A stretch of 64,000 bases of DNA, taken from Diplosphaera chodatii (taxonomy: Eukaryota > Chlorophyta > Trebouxiophyceae > Prasiolales > Stichococcaceae). Positions 45,332 to 57,096 of the stretch are shown in pieces. The translations under genes were made by a program, and so were the position numbers. The notes below the pieces were generated by a model. The model ran no database searches. It saw only the letters and a list, made by a program, of their open reading frames with translations, and had not been told where the DNA came from. Position 1 is the stretch's first letter. Each line of letters starts with the position of its first letter. Location: assembly GCA_032358165.1 (NCBI GenBank), contig JAALGY010000014.1, positions 1,164,964 to 1,228,963 on the forward strand, in the 5' to 3' direction.

Positions 45332-48300
45332 ATGCGGCGCTCACAGCGCGTGGCGGCCGCCAGAGCCGCCCAAGGGCCGTCAACGCCGGCCGACTCGCGC
45401 TTCGGGCAGCTGCCTGTGGAGCTGCAGGAGCGCATCATCGAGATCGTGGTCAGGTGCGGCGGTGTGTTGTGCGGCCCTGCGGCGAACGTGCTGCCCACTC
45501 TGCCCACCTTTGTGGCAAGTATGATACCTCCTGCTGACGTCATGATCTGGTTATGTCCGCACAACATCTGCTGCAACATGTGTTGGGGTCATGTCGCATT
45601 CTCATGCCCACCCTGCCGTAACGCCCATTCCTGTCTGGCTTCCATTTCGAGCACTGCAGCAGGCAGCTGCTGCGATAGTTCAGCCGTTGCAACACTGTCA
45701 GAGGGCTTTGTGCCGGCACGGCATGGCCAATCCATGCAGCCCGCGTCCTTGATCACCGGATTTTGCCAAGCATGGACTGCTTGCTGCAGGGAGGCGGAGA
45801 TGGATGACGTCGCGGTGGCGGCGGTGCGGCGGACGTGCCGCGCCTGGCGCGCCATGGTGGGCACCTGCCTTCGCGGCACGCTCATCCCGGCCAGCTTCCA
45901 GACCGCGCGCCACCTGGCCGCCTTCCCCACCATCACCGTCGTCGACCTGCGGGACGTGAGCAGCACTCATTTGACCTCGACCAATGTCAACCACTCAGGC
46001 TGATGCTGTGCTGGGACGGTGCGTGGCCAGCATGGGAGATGCTTTGCAAAGCCTTCTGCGAGCACAGGCAGGAGGCGTGTGTTTGTTCAGACAAGTCAAG
46101 TCTGCATTAGCACCTGCTGCCCCTGCTGCAGGCGGCATCGTGTGGGGCGGTGTCCACCGCGGCGGTGCGGCAGCTGCCAAAGCACCTGCCCAACGTCTCG
46201 CACCTGCCCCTGGGCGCCCTCAGGTGCCCGCTCGCTGCAGCTGCGGTCGTCTTGGTGTTGCTGTCGCAGCTTCCCCCTGGCGGTGCTCACTCCCCGGGAG
46301 GCGGTGTTTGTGCTGTATCACAGCTGCTCTGCATGTGTCTTCATGCTGCTGCTGGCATGGCGGCTGCTGTGCATGCATCTTCATGCTGCTGTCTGCTGCG
46401 CAGGTCGCTGTCGATCCCGTGCGTCAGAGCGCTCGCCCAGTTGACGGCGCTTCAGGCAAGTCCGGGAGGATGTTTGCAACTCAAGTCGTGGACGCACAGT
46501 ACCTGCATTGCATGCTGGGTGTGTTGCCTCAAGCCGATTGTCCCTTCCCACAGTGTAGGTTCATAGCACCTGGCCCCACTTTTCACCTTGGAGGGCCTGC
46601 TCTGAGCCTTGGGTATCTGTTGAATTCAGAGATTGGTCATCATGGTCGCACAGATGCTGTCGTTCGAGGGCTGCCAGCATGTGCGGGACCAGCACCTGGC
46701 GGCGCTCGCGCCCCTGGCCAAAACCCTGACGGCGCTTATCCTCAACCGCTGCGGCCCCTCGCCGCAGCTCACCAGCAGCGGCGGCCTGCGCAGCCTGGCG
46801 GCACTGACAAGCCTGCGGCAGCTGGGCTTGCGGGAGACCTGCGTGTGTGACACGGGTCAGTCTCGCATCTGCAATGATGGCAGATCCAGCACCGTGGCAG
46901 CGCCGGCTGTGCATGTTGTACTGCTTCCAGTGTCGACGCAGTTGGGTGGCAAAGACGCAGATTGAGCAGCAGGCTGCATATGTGCAGCCTGGACCTCCAG
47001 GGTGGCAGCACAATGCAGCAGGCACATGTCGCTACTCCTGTGCATCGACCTGTCGAAAACAACCTATTGCTCCTGGCCTTTGATTGGTCGTGATCTGAGC
47101 CACAGTGCCTGCCCTGCAGATTTGGTGCACGTCGGAGCGTCCTGCCGCAACCTCGAGGCGCTGGATCTGACTGACGCGATGGAGTTCACTGGCAGGTGTG
47201 CGATCCAACTACGCTGCTGCACCGGCCACTGCGCGTCCTGCAAGCTGCTGCTGCACGACGCTGCATCGCACATGCTGGCCAGCGTACTTCGCACTGCACC
47301 TAATTGCGCAGTCCTGCTGACATGTACACTGGACAGAGCCACCGCATCAGGTATCTGCACCAGGGTCCAGTGTGGCACAATGCAGCAGAGCACACTTCTC
47401 GCTGCCGACCAATCAGTTCCATTCCCTGCACCGCAGCGGCATCGCAACGCTGTCCAGCCTGACGCTGCTGGCGCTGACGGGGGCGGTTGGCATCGACCCA
47501 GCGGTGCTGGCGAACTCCCTGTCGCGGCTCACCGGCCTCAGCACGCTGGCCATCTCTGCGTGGAGCCTGCCGGGCGGCGCCTCGGGTGCGCCTTCCTGCT
47601 GCCACCTGATTGGCTTTGGGGATATTGTTTGGGCAGCTGCGGCGCAGACTTGCTGTGAAGCCTGCTGAAGCCTGGCAGCGCATTCTTGCCCGCTGGCAGG
47701 TGGACCACAGAGGACCGTGGACACGATTCGATTGTTCATCCTTGCAGTATGGCTAATGGCAGTGTCAGTTCACAAACCCGCTGCAGGGTGCCTCTCGAGA
47801 AGGGCAGTTCTGAGCTCTGGCCGCAGCATGCCGTGCAGACCTGGGGGAGCGGGCGGTGGCGCAGCTGACCAACCTGCGCAACCTGGCCATCTGGGAGGGG
47901 AACGACGCCGCTGACGAGCCGCCCACCTGGCCTCACGGCCTGATGGACCTGCAGCAGCTGGAGGACGTCACGCTCGCGCACTTTGACCTGGTCAGCTCTC
48001 ATAGGCACAACTACCATGAGAGTGCAGTATCATACTGCACTGTACTCTGGATGAGCATATGAGGGCACATGACCAGGCCAAAACTTCTGCAGAAAGATCC
48101 ATGCGACTGACCGACACTTCAGCCTGCCTGAGCATCCGTGCCTGTTGCCTCGTATCTCCAAACACCTGTCTGTCGCAGCTGGAGAGCATGCATGACTGTG
48201 CATTTGGGCGGTCAACGAATCTGAGCGGACTGAGCATATGTGGATGATGACCGGTTGTCTCAACCGCAGAGTCATGCTGTGCAGCTGGAGAGCCTGCACG

Positions 48301-50137
48301 ACTATGCATTCGGGTGGTCCACCGCGCTGCGGGACCTGGACCTGCGGGGGTGCATCAACCTGTCGGAGGAGACTCTCACGGCGGCGATGCGCCACTTCCC
48401 GGGCCTCACCCGCCTCAACCTGCAGGAGAACTACATGGGCGTCAAGGACGGGTGCGCAGGGTCTTGGATCTGCCCGCCCGCTGCGTCGGGGTTCAGTTTG
48501 CAGGCATAGTGCATGGCTGCAAGGGGATCAGCGGCCCGCGGCAAGGTGCTGTTGCTGCAGCACCTTCTGCCGATCTGTGTGATGACCACAGTTGTTGCTT
48601 GCGGCAGCGTATCAGCAGTGAGCAGGCGCATGCCAGTCCTGGCCATGCTGCATGTGGCAGATGCTGGAGCAGATGCTGAAGCGGGAAGCCCCATGCTCTA
48701 CACCCTGCTGCAGGATGGCGGTGGAGATGCTGCGGTGCCTCACGGGTTTGCGGGTGCTGGAGCTGCGGTCGTTCAGCGGCGCCGAAGACGGCTGCAGCCA
48801 CGTGCTCGACACGATCGCCCTGCTGCCTGCCCTGGAGGTGCGTCCTGCTTAACAGCACAGTTTGCGATTGGCAGGTCCACATATCACATTGCTGTGGTCA
48901 CCGCCAGCGTGCCATCTCAACCATTCTCGCAATCCAGGCTGTTGAGCCAGAAGCGGGGCTGGTGCTGCACAGACTGCGGTAGGGACTGCAGTCGCCACTG
49001 CAGTCCGTGCACCAGCTGCTTGAGCTCTCAACACCGCCCAGTAGTAGCTTGGCTAAGCTCTCAGTGTGCAACATGCTGATAAAGTCATGACCCCAACCAC
49101 AGACAGTTGCTAGCTGCTGGCAAGTGCTGCAGTCCAGATCACTCTACGCAAACACCGCCTGCCTTGCATGCCTGCAGGACCTGGACCTGTCAGACTCCGA
49201 CAGCCTGGATATTCGGCCGCTGCGGGCCGCTACAGGGCTGACGCGGCTGGCGCTGTCGGGGTTTGCGCTGCCGCCGCAGCACGAGGTGCACCTCCAGATC
49301 TGCTGTGATGAGCCTGGCGCATGTCCTTCGGAACTCATAAACACACACGAGCCTGACGTGTGGACAGCCTTCTGATTTGGCTGGGCGCATCAGCTGCTGC
49401 TGCTGCGGCAGCTTTGCGCCTGCAAGAGCGGCATGTCAGCGCTTTTCTACGTTTCACTGCAGGGCCTGACCCGGGGCATCCAGGCGCTGAAGCCGCTGGC
49501 GCGGCTCACGGTGCTGCTGCTGAACGAGGACGAGCTGAAGGCGGGCACCATGCGGGCGGTTGCCGGCCTCACCACCCTCACGGTGGGCTGGGCTGCGGTC
49601 ATCTTCATGAACTGGACACCCTCCAATTCAACCTGTCCAGCTTCATATGCTTTTGCCCAAAGCATGTGACGGTTATGTATCAGGTAGCCGGTGCAGCAGC
49701 CTTGTCCGAAAGCCTTGCACGTTCAGCAGTTTTAAGGATAGTAAGATGTGCTGCAGGAGCTGCACCTGGCGGTGTCGACGGTGTCTGACGCGGGGCTGCG
49801 GCCGCTGTCGCGCCTCACCCGCCTGGCGGTGCTCAACGCCTCCATGTGCTTCAAGCTGACGCCAAAGTGAGCTGTTGTCATGTCCAGAACATAGAGTCGC
49901 GTGTGACGATAGCAGATCTGGTCAGTGTGTAGCGTGTTTCCATGTCTGAAAGCTGCTGCTCCTTCACTGACCGTCTGGGTGACAGGCTATGCTGATGCGG
50001 CTCCCAGCACGCACCCGTTGCTCGCACCCTGAGGGGCGTCAACAGCATGGGTACGTCTTGCGTGCAGGGCGCTGGAGCCCCTGTACCAGCTGCCGTCGCT
50101 GCGGGACGTGTCGGTGCAGGGCTCCGGGTCGCGGTAG
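45332..50137 (+). CDS. F-box-like leucine-rich-repeat protein (LRR gene 2)
   Basis: Exon 1 (45332-45453) encodes MRRSQRVAAARAA and ends FGQLPVELQERIIEIVVR; exon 2 (45790-45955) continues EAEMDDVAVAAVRRTCRAWR and on to ITVVDLRD. LPVELQERIIEIV...C.AWR is a divergent F-box pattern and aligns with IPEALQERVIDFAV of LRR gene 1, where an intron splits the same segment. Then come exons 46132-46223, about 46404-46455 (GC donor, CAG|GCAAGT) and 46651 onward, and a run of LRR exons: LTALILNRCG (about 46735), LEALDLTDAMEF (about 47155), LTLLALTGAVG (about 47460), LRDLDLRGCINLSEETL (about 48330), LRVLELRSFSGAEDG (about 48750), LTRLALSGFALP (about 49240), LTRLAVLNASMC (about 49820). The last exon reads ALEPLYQLPSLRDVSVQGSG, TAG at 50135-50137. 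Likely an SCF adaptor; target unknown. Confidence 0.82.
48170..48335 (+). repeat. Duplicated acceptor and exon start in LRR gene 2
   Basis: GCAG|CTGGAGAGCATGCATGACTG followed by TGCATTTGGGCGGTC (exon-like start 48179) is repeated about 106 bases later as GCAG|CTGGAGAGCCTGCACGACTA followed by TGCATTCGGGTGGTC (48285). The second copy runs into the LRR exon LESLHDYAFGWSTALRDLDL. The first decays after about 50 bases. Both keep an intact CAG acceptor. Confidence 0.85.
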
Positions 50138-50864
50138 CCCACCCCCTGGCCCTCGCCCCGCTGCTTCGCGCACCCATACGTCCGGCTGCGCACGTGACAG
50201 CAGCTCGGCTGGGGCTGGCCACGAGGAGGCAGCTGCAGTTGTTGCAGGCTACCTCTGCCCGTTGAAGTGAAGTGCGACTGCAACTGAGCAGCTTACAACC
50301 GCGTCCAGCTCGCCGGGCTGCCACCATACAGAACTGTGTGGTTGTGCAACTTGGCACGGGATCAGTGGTGTGTGTCAGCATGAACTGCATGCTCGCTTGG
50401 ACCATGATCGCGGCTGCCATGTGGCTGCAGCTGGCATACCAATCAGCAGTGCTTTGTTGGACTTGGCTGTGCATTGAGAGACTATCTGAGATGTTTCTGT
50501 TTCTGGCGGCTGTCAGCTGATATCGAAGCAGCTTGTATATGTCACTGCCAGCTCTGCAGGCGCGTGTACAAGATGTGATGGAAAGCAACAGGGGACAGTA
50601 GCGACATCAAGCAACCTGGCATGCTTACCACTGCCATGCTGCCAACATGTTCTGTGGCTAACTTGCTGACGTCATGGGTGGATCTGCATCGGTACACTGG
50701 TTGCAGAGCAGCCACATTATCATGCCCACATACATTCGGTCTGCTTTGCTCTCACATAGGGTAGAGCAGAAACACTGCTGCAGCATATCCATATTATGTG
50801 GTCGGTCTGTCACAGTCAATATTGGCATCCGACATGCCCGTGGCTTTTGTCCTCACAGCCTGTG
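50138..50864. other. Convergent intergenic region between LRR genes 2 and 3
   Basis: No coding potential is supported. The region is AT-richer than neighbouring exons and should hold the 3' UTRs of the gene ending at 50137 (+) and the gene ending at 50865 (-). No repeats or RNA genes were recognised. Confidence 0.5.
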
Positions 50865-53541
50865 TCAGTCCACCATGTAATGGTCTGCCTCTTCACGGAC
50901 ATTGATGTCGTCTGTGAGGAAACAGGCCACCCCATCGAGCTCATCGTCCCAAGCACAATCCTGCGCGCACATTCAGCAAATTGCAATCGGCTCCACGTCC
51001 AAGCTTGTTGACATCCATCTTGTGAAAGTCATTGCAATCTAACAATCTTATTCCAACATGCATCAAGAGGCGTGTTAGGCACAGGCCTGTTCGGTACTAC
51101 AGCCACTAACTGCCTTTGTCACAATGCTACCTGGCCAACCCAGCAATGCACCTGGACTGTGCTGCTCACCTCATCCTCCTGCCACTCGCCAAGGAGCACA
51201 CGGGCAGTAGGTCTGATAAAGCTCCGTTCAATGTCCAGCAGCGCCTGTGCCTAAACGCCCAGCAGAGCAGTCAGCCTCAAACCCGAGCGTTGGACAGCCG
51301 CAAACTGTACTGTGCAAACCTGTCCTTATCATAGATACAGTATGCTTGTTAGGTGTGACAGGTAAACCGCTGCAGAGTGAGTTTCAGTCGGTGCGCACCT
51401 CCACCTCGCCCCAGTTGGCCTTGCTTTCGCGTCTCCGGAGGAACAGGCGTCTGAAGTGTGGCAGCTCTTCAAATAGTTGCGCATCGATCCGCTTCATGAC
51501 TAGTGGGTCGTTCCAGGACAGATCAAGCCTGCGAAGGTCGTTCATCAACTTGATCTCCTGTGTGCAAACAGCAAAGCGTCAGAGTGATGTTGTACAAAAC
51601 TAGGCAGCGCAATATGGATTTGGCACATCAGAATCGTCATCCTATTGAACGTACCATGGGCTTTGTCACAACCATCTGAACAGTGCAGTTGACAAGCAAC
51701 CCAATAGTGTAGAATCACTTCAGATCTTTCAAGCAGATCAATGCAGAGGCCACGGGCCCAAACAAAGGTGCATATAGCACGGGAGTCTGGCAGACCTCAG
51801 GCAGCGCCGACAGCTCGTTGTGTCGGAGGTCCAAGTTGCGCAGCGCCCCCAGCTCGAACCAGGAGAGCACTCGAGGCAGCTGAGCAGATGTGAGACTGTT
51901 GCCGTCGAGGCACAGATCGCAGATGCTGATGCGGGCACCATCACCTGGCCCACCAGCCATGGCTGTCGCTAGCTGCCGACTGTTGCACAGCCGCAAGGCC
52001 GCGAGCTGTGGTGGTGAGCGCAGCCGGCGCAACATGCCACCGCCGGTCACTAGCTGTGCCTGCATTGCAGCAAGGTATAGGCACAACATTGGCACAAGCG
52101 CTGGGGCAAAACGGTTGCTGCACACCAACAAGGCATCAAACCAGGTGTACTTGATACATGATGTGTGCCATGATGCAACCAGCCTGACGGCGTAGGTTCA
52201 CCTAGCTCGGTCTTGCACACCTGATCAAGCGTGAGGCTCGTGAGGCTGTTCATGTCGAGAACTGCGTCCTGTACAGATGCGCTGCTCAGCTGCAGGACGG
52301 CCAGCGACCGTAGCTTGGTGATGTGCTGCGGAAGCCTGACATGCGGTGGCGCAGTGCTGTCCGGCGGCTTTGCGCTCAGCAGCTGAATGAAAGTGAGCTC
52401 TGAGGCGCAGGCGACCTCTTCAGGGACTGAAGAGCAGCCGCAGTTGTTGAGCGCCAGCTTTCGCAGGCGGCTGCATGCAGTGAAGAACGCCGGCGGCAGA
52501 GCGCCAAAGTGCAGCATGTCTGACACGTGGTGAACGGTGATGTCCAGCCGCGTCAGGGCGGTGAGCTGCGAGAGCGCCGTGGGAAAGCCCGTGACATTGG
52601 TGGCCTCCTTTCCTGCATAAACATTTTCGTGGTGAGCTTGCGAACATGATACCATGCGTGATGCACTTCTGAGTGCTGAGTGCTTTGCCTGGCATACATG
52701 CGCACAGCATGGTTTCAGTGCAGATCTTAGGACACACACAATCACGAAATAGTACCGGTGAAGGTGAGGTTGAGGTCCTGAAGGTTGTGCAGACCCTGAA
52801 CCACCGGCATGATGAGCTGGCTTGCATCAGTGGCCGCAGGGTCTGGCTGGGTAGCATGGAAGCCGAGGCTGGTGAGCCCTGTCAACATGCGCACGAAGCT
52901 GGCGTGCTGCAGTGGCAGGTCGCTCATGAGGAGGTCCAGTGACCGCAGCGCAGGCGCCGCTGAAAGCAGTGCCAAGCACGCCTGCAGCTTCAGCTGGCGC
53001 GAGTGCAGCTCCTCTGCTTCAGCCTGTTGCGCATTTCACATTTCACAGTGTGACTAGTCATGTGGTGATATCCAGAGCAGCTGCATCATTGTAGTGTTGG
53101 TGCAGACAGGCTGCAGCACCGGCTACCATGATGGCATGAGGAGCACAGGCTTGCACCGGTTTCAGGTCGACCGTGAAATTCTGTATGGAGGCCAGTCGCC
53201 GGCTGAGAAAGTTGATGTGAGGTAGCAGCCTGTCATGGCCGTCGTCTGACGGCATTGCAGTGTTCCACACGATGCCGTCCCACAGCCGGCTGGGTCTGCT
53301 GTGAAGGTGCAGCCAGCGCTTGCATACGCATGGGATGATGGTCAGTCTGCAAGAGAAAGATGCCATCACGGAGATGGTTGGATCCAGCCCGGCCTGCTGA
53401 GCACAATCGTACGAAAACCGGAACTGATGTAAGGCAGACTCACCTGTCCGTTCTAGGCAGGTGCAACAGGATCTCGAGAAGAAGGTCATCCGAAAGTGCA
53501 TACAGGTCTGTTGCCGCTGGGGCACAGCGGCGCTTTACCAT
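50865..53541 (-). CDS. F-box/LRR protein (LRR gene 3, left copy of the duplicated module)
   Basis: Exon 1 (53541-53444, 98 bases) encodes MVKRRCAPAATDLYALSDDL followed by LLEILLHLPRTD: a clear F-box start for Skp1 binding. Exon 2 (from 53346) gives LTIIPCVCKRWLHLHSRPSR followed by LWDGIVW, the second half of the F-box. LRR exons follow: about 53023-52757 (LRSLDLLMSDLPLQHA), about 52615-52222 (LTRLDITVHHVSDML; LRKLALNNCGCSSVPEE), about 52060-51798 (LRNLDLRHNELSALPE) and about 51558-51399 (LRRLDLSWNDPLVMKRIDAQ). Two short exons, 51250-51170 (27 codons, ending LGEWQEDE) and 50960-50865 (DCAWDDELDGVACFLTDD, TGA 50865-50867), match the paralogue at 57638 exactly in length or phase. That match is why the gene is extended past an in-frame TGA at 51384. 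Probably an SCF substrate receptor. Confidence 0.88.
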
Positions 53542-54400
53542 GTTTAGGCGGACTGTATGACCGAATGCCTGCGTGCGTCACGTGATCCAGAGTGATCCCT
53601 CCTCAGTTGCATCAGGCAGCGCATGATCCATCTGCCAAGGCTGTGCCCTGCAATGCTGGACCATGAGGTCCAATGATCCAACGTTGGACACAACTTTGCG
53701 CACACCCACCTTACGGACTGATCTCTGGCTGAGTTGCTTTTCTTGTCAGTTACGACGTCTTTGCCTCTGCGGCGAATGCTGCCTACAAGTCATGCATTGA
53801 ACATGCGCGCTCCGCCCAGAGAAAACAGCTGGCGTGCGAACTGCTCATCCAATGGCTGCAACTTGTCACTGGCTGATGTAGGCTGTGTCTATGTTGACCA
53901 CATCGTGTGCCAGGCTACGCTCGACCAACACAATGCTATGGTGCTGCTATTGTCAGGGCGCCGTCATCAGGATCTGCAGCACAGCCTTGCAACTATAACT
54001 CCGCCCAGCGTTGGCGCTGTCACCACAGAAATGCTCAATATGCCAGGCGCGACCTTAATTACTACAAACTGGCCGCGGGGCAAGGAGTCAAAGGGTATAT
54101 TGATGCAGTATTGTAGCATGTCATCTTGATGCATGCGAAGATCCGAGCACTCTGCAAGATCTCTCGTTCACACAGCAACACTTGATGGCTAAGTGCGTCT
54201 GCACTCATGTTGCTGCGCCTCAAAGCAATGCTGATGCGGCCTGCAGAGTGTGCTTGCACGGCCGCACGCTGCTGCCACTTCACCAAAGGCTCGCCAGCTG
54301 TGCTCATGCATGACGTGCTGATGCCTCGGCACCTGGCAACAGAGGACAGCAGAGCCTAGCCGGCTAGAGCATCAGTATCGTGCTTGCTGCCGTAGCTGCG
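53542..54400. promoter_or_regulatory. Head-to-head spacer of module 1, conserved with 60351-61232
   Basis: This spacer separates the F-box/LRR start at 53541 (-) from the start at 54401 (+). Long parts align with the spacer of module 2: the block around AGAAAACAGCTGGCGTGCGA (53819) with AGAGAACAGCTGGCCTGCGA (60640), CCCAGCGTTGGCGCTGTCAC (54003; 60821), and GCAAGATCT...CGTTCACAC (about 54152; 60980). Short frames in it (e.g. 53907-54116 and 60761-60976) share RRDL but shift frame between copies, so I do not call them genes. It probably contains a bidirectional promoter. Confidence 0.55.
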
Positions 54401-57096
54401 ATGCAAGGCATACATGCCAGGTGAGCTTATGCACGCGCAGCGCATAGGCCGGGAGGGCGCCCTTAGATCAGCGGGTCTTTCTGCTTGTTCGGCGTCTGCA
54501 GTGTGATGTTATACCACACTCTCGTCCCGCACTGCTGCAGGCGTTTCACGGAAGCGAACCTCGCCTCGCCGCGGCCGCAGCCGCTGGGCGCTGCCACCGA
54601 GAAGGAGCTCCTGACTGTCCTGCGGCGCAACTGCGGCGACGCAGCACCCGTGACTGAGCTAGCGCAGGAGCTGCGAAACGTGCAGCTCAACACCATTTTC
54701 TTTGGGCGATGCATGTCAGGCCGGGTGCGCAGCGCAGCACACGCATGCGTAGTTTGCCAGAGCCGCACCCTGCTACTGCCAGCTGTCCCTGAGACAACGA
54801 AACCCAGGCTGCTGGACTGCAGGGCTGAAGCAACTACGCAAGAAGGGACCGCCTTCTTGAGGTGGCACCCTAAACCCAAACCCTGACGACAAAGCACAGC
54901 ATGGCGGGTCACTGTGCTCGGCTGCTCACCCGCTGGTGCGACGGCGCGAAGTGGCACGCCTGTTGTCCGCCACCGCAGCGACCTCCTCTCAGCACGCCGC
55001 GGCGGTGATGGCCGCCACAACGTCGGCATGGCCCACGTCTGAACGCACCGCTGCAGCCACAGCCGATCGCCGGGCATATGAGGTGGGTGCTGCATCCATA
55101 GGCTGCCGCCTGGCGCCAGGCTTGGTGTGTGCGAGTTCATTAGGCAGCATCACAAAGGTCGAGACAGTTCCCATTGCACATATCATGCCGCTTACTGTCA
55201 CTGACCTCGGCCGTATCCAGGTTTCTTTTTGTGTATGCTATCGCAGGTAGAGCAGCACATTGCCAGTGAGGTGGCGCTGCGCCATGAGGACATCGGGCCT
55301 GGCAGCGCCACCTGGCCAGCTGCAACGCGGGAAGAGGTGACGTTTGACACCTACGAATGTTGTTGGCAGGCTCTGCAGCACGGCGTGACTGCAACTGTGC
55401 GGGATCTGTGCACTGCATTGGGCGTCATGTGCTATATCACTGCCCGGCCTCTGACAGGTGGCTGAGGCAGGCTGGCGTGCACCTTCAGGGCAGCAGTGTG
55501 AATGCAATGTGGAATCATGCTGTCTGAGGGGCGTCGAATGCCAGGCTCTGCACCCAGCTTCTTGTTTTGAAAGTGCAGGCTGAGCGGCTGGACGTCAAGG
55601 CGGCGGGGCTGGCAGCCGCTGCCTTGGCGCTGGAGGCGCAGGTGGACACTGAGGCGGGGCGTGCGCGCATGGAAGCCCGAAACAAGGTGAGCCTGCCAAT
55701 CTGGTCAACTCACGGCTACAGGCACCGGCCATGGCACAGCGGGCGTCATGCCTGCTCCTGAGCGACGGTGGTGGCAACATCATCGTGGCTGCCTGCCAGG
55801 TCACAGTCGAAAGCCCCCTTGATGACGGCAAGCCGGCATAGATGCTCATGCTGGTTTGAGCTACCAGCGAGACGCTGAACCCGGCTGATCGCAGTACTTT
55901 CTGCTGTGCAGAACGACCTGCAGCGGCAGCTGGGCGACCTCAAGCGGCGCGGGGACCAGGACCGGAGGGAGGTGGGCAAGCAGGCCGACCTGGCCAAGCA
56001 GCGCGCCGCTGAGCCGACAGCCGAGGAGCGGATCATGGCTGATACTGTATCACATATGCCATCGCAGGGTGCTTAGCTGACTCATCTCATGCGGGCCTGC
56101 CCGTCACTGCTCAAACAAGCCAGCCATGACTGAGACGAAGTTTCGGCTGAATCACAGGTGGACCGGATGAACTGGCAGATCACAGGGATGCAGGCAGCAG
56201 CTGCTGAGGTGGCGGCACATCATCTGGCTAGTAGGTAAGGCTGTCAAACTGAACATCCTTCTTTCTGTGCCTTTGACAGAGGTGACACAGCCGCTGCTGG
56301 TGCGTATTTTGCGCTTCCATCAAGGCAAGGAGACCATCCAAAATGGCTGTCCATGCAACATGTGCAGGTTTGCGACTGCATCTCCCCACAAGCCCGCATG
56401 CGGCGGCGGCGGGCTGCTCAGCAGCGGCCACCCTGGAGCAGCGCCAGCAGCGCCGGCTTCAGAGCCCCGGCTGCTGCGGCGCAACTCCTCGGCCACGCTG
56501 GACAGTGACACCGGCGCTGATGAGACGCCGCGATCTATGCGGGGGCGCACCCTCAGCCGCTCGAAAGGTGCGCTGCCAAAAAGCATATGTCATGCGCGGT
56601 GGGCCGACAATGCACAGCACGAGTGCCTGTCGGCCAGCTCTGGTGGCAGCACCAACGTTGAAGCTGCGCCAAGTCAACGGTCGGTCTTGTGTGCCCGGCT
56701 GCAGAGGAGGACATGTCAGCGGTGGATGTGGTGTACCTGAAGAGTTGCTGAAGTTCAGCGCGGCACAGTCTGCTGGAAAAGTACAGGTACAGAGCGAGAG
56801 GCTGCTCTTTGCTGCACATCTCTGCCACTTTACGGTCTCATGAGCTTACACAACAGCACCTGCTCGGCGCCGTGAAACTTCCAAGTGCCTCCTCGGCAGC
56901 GGCAGTTGGCTGACCTGCAGCGTCCACCACTTTGTGACTTCATTGTGTTATCCATCCACCTGCCGGTTCGCAGGAGCGAGACGCACTGCTGCCAGCGGTG
57001 GCGACGCTGCTGCGTGCCACGCCGGCCGAGTTCAAGGTGCTGCGCTCTGTAGTGGTGGACGGGTCTGGCTCATGGTGGCCGGCGATGGGATTCTAG
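54401..57096 (+). CDS. GRIP-domain golgin-like coiled-coil protein with an apparent frameshift
   Basis: Golgins are long coiled-coil tethers anchored to the trans-Golgi by a C-terminal GRIP domain that binds Arl1. Exon 1 is 54401-54420 (ATGCAAGGC...AG), exon 2 starts 54541 (FTEANLASPRPQPLGAATEK and ELLTVLRRNCGD). Later exons give RRREVARLLSATAATSSQHA (about 54940), VEQHIASEVALRHED (55247), AERLDVKAAGLAAAALALEA (55578), NDLQRQLGDLKRRGDQDRRE (55912) and VDRMNWQITGMQAAAAE (56159), heptad-like and charged. The C-terminus reads VDVVYLK (about 56725), then LLKFSAAQSAGKVQ in another frame, then ERDALLPAVATLLRATPAEF (56973) to TAG 57094-57096. This matches GRIP 'YLKNVLLKF...E.LLPVIATLLQFSPEE' except for a one-base shift after YLK. 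Exons between 54720 and 55085 are uncertain. It may be a pseudogene. Confidence 0.6.

Noticed and set aside
51384..51386. A TGA taken at first as the end of LRR gene 3.
   Set aside because: A donor (GAG|GTGCGC) lies just before it, and two further exons match the paralogue in length and phase, so the gene ends at 50865.
53734..54129. A 131-codon + frame in the module 1 spacer, with a partial counterpart near 60759.
   Set aside because: Indels shift the frame between the two copies, so protein-level conservation is not supported.
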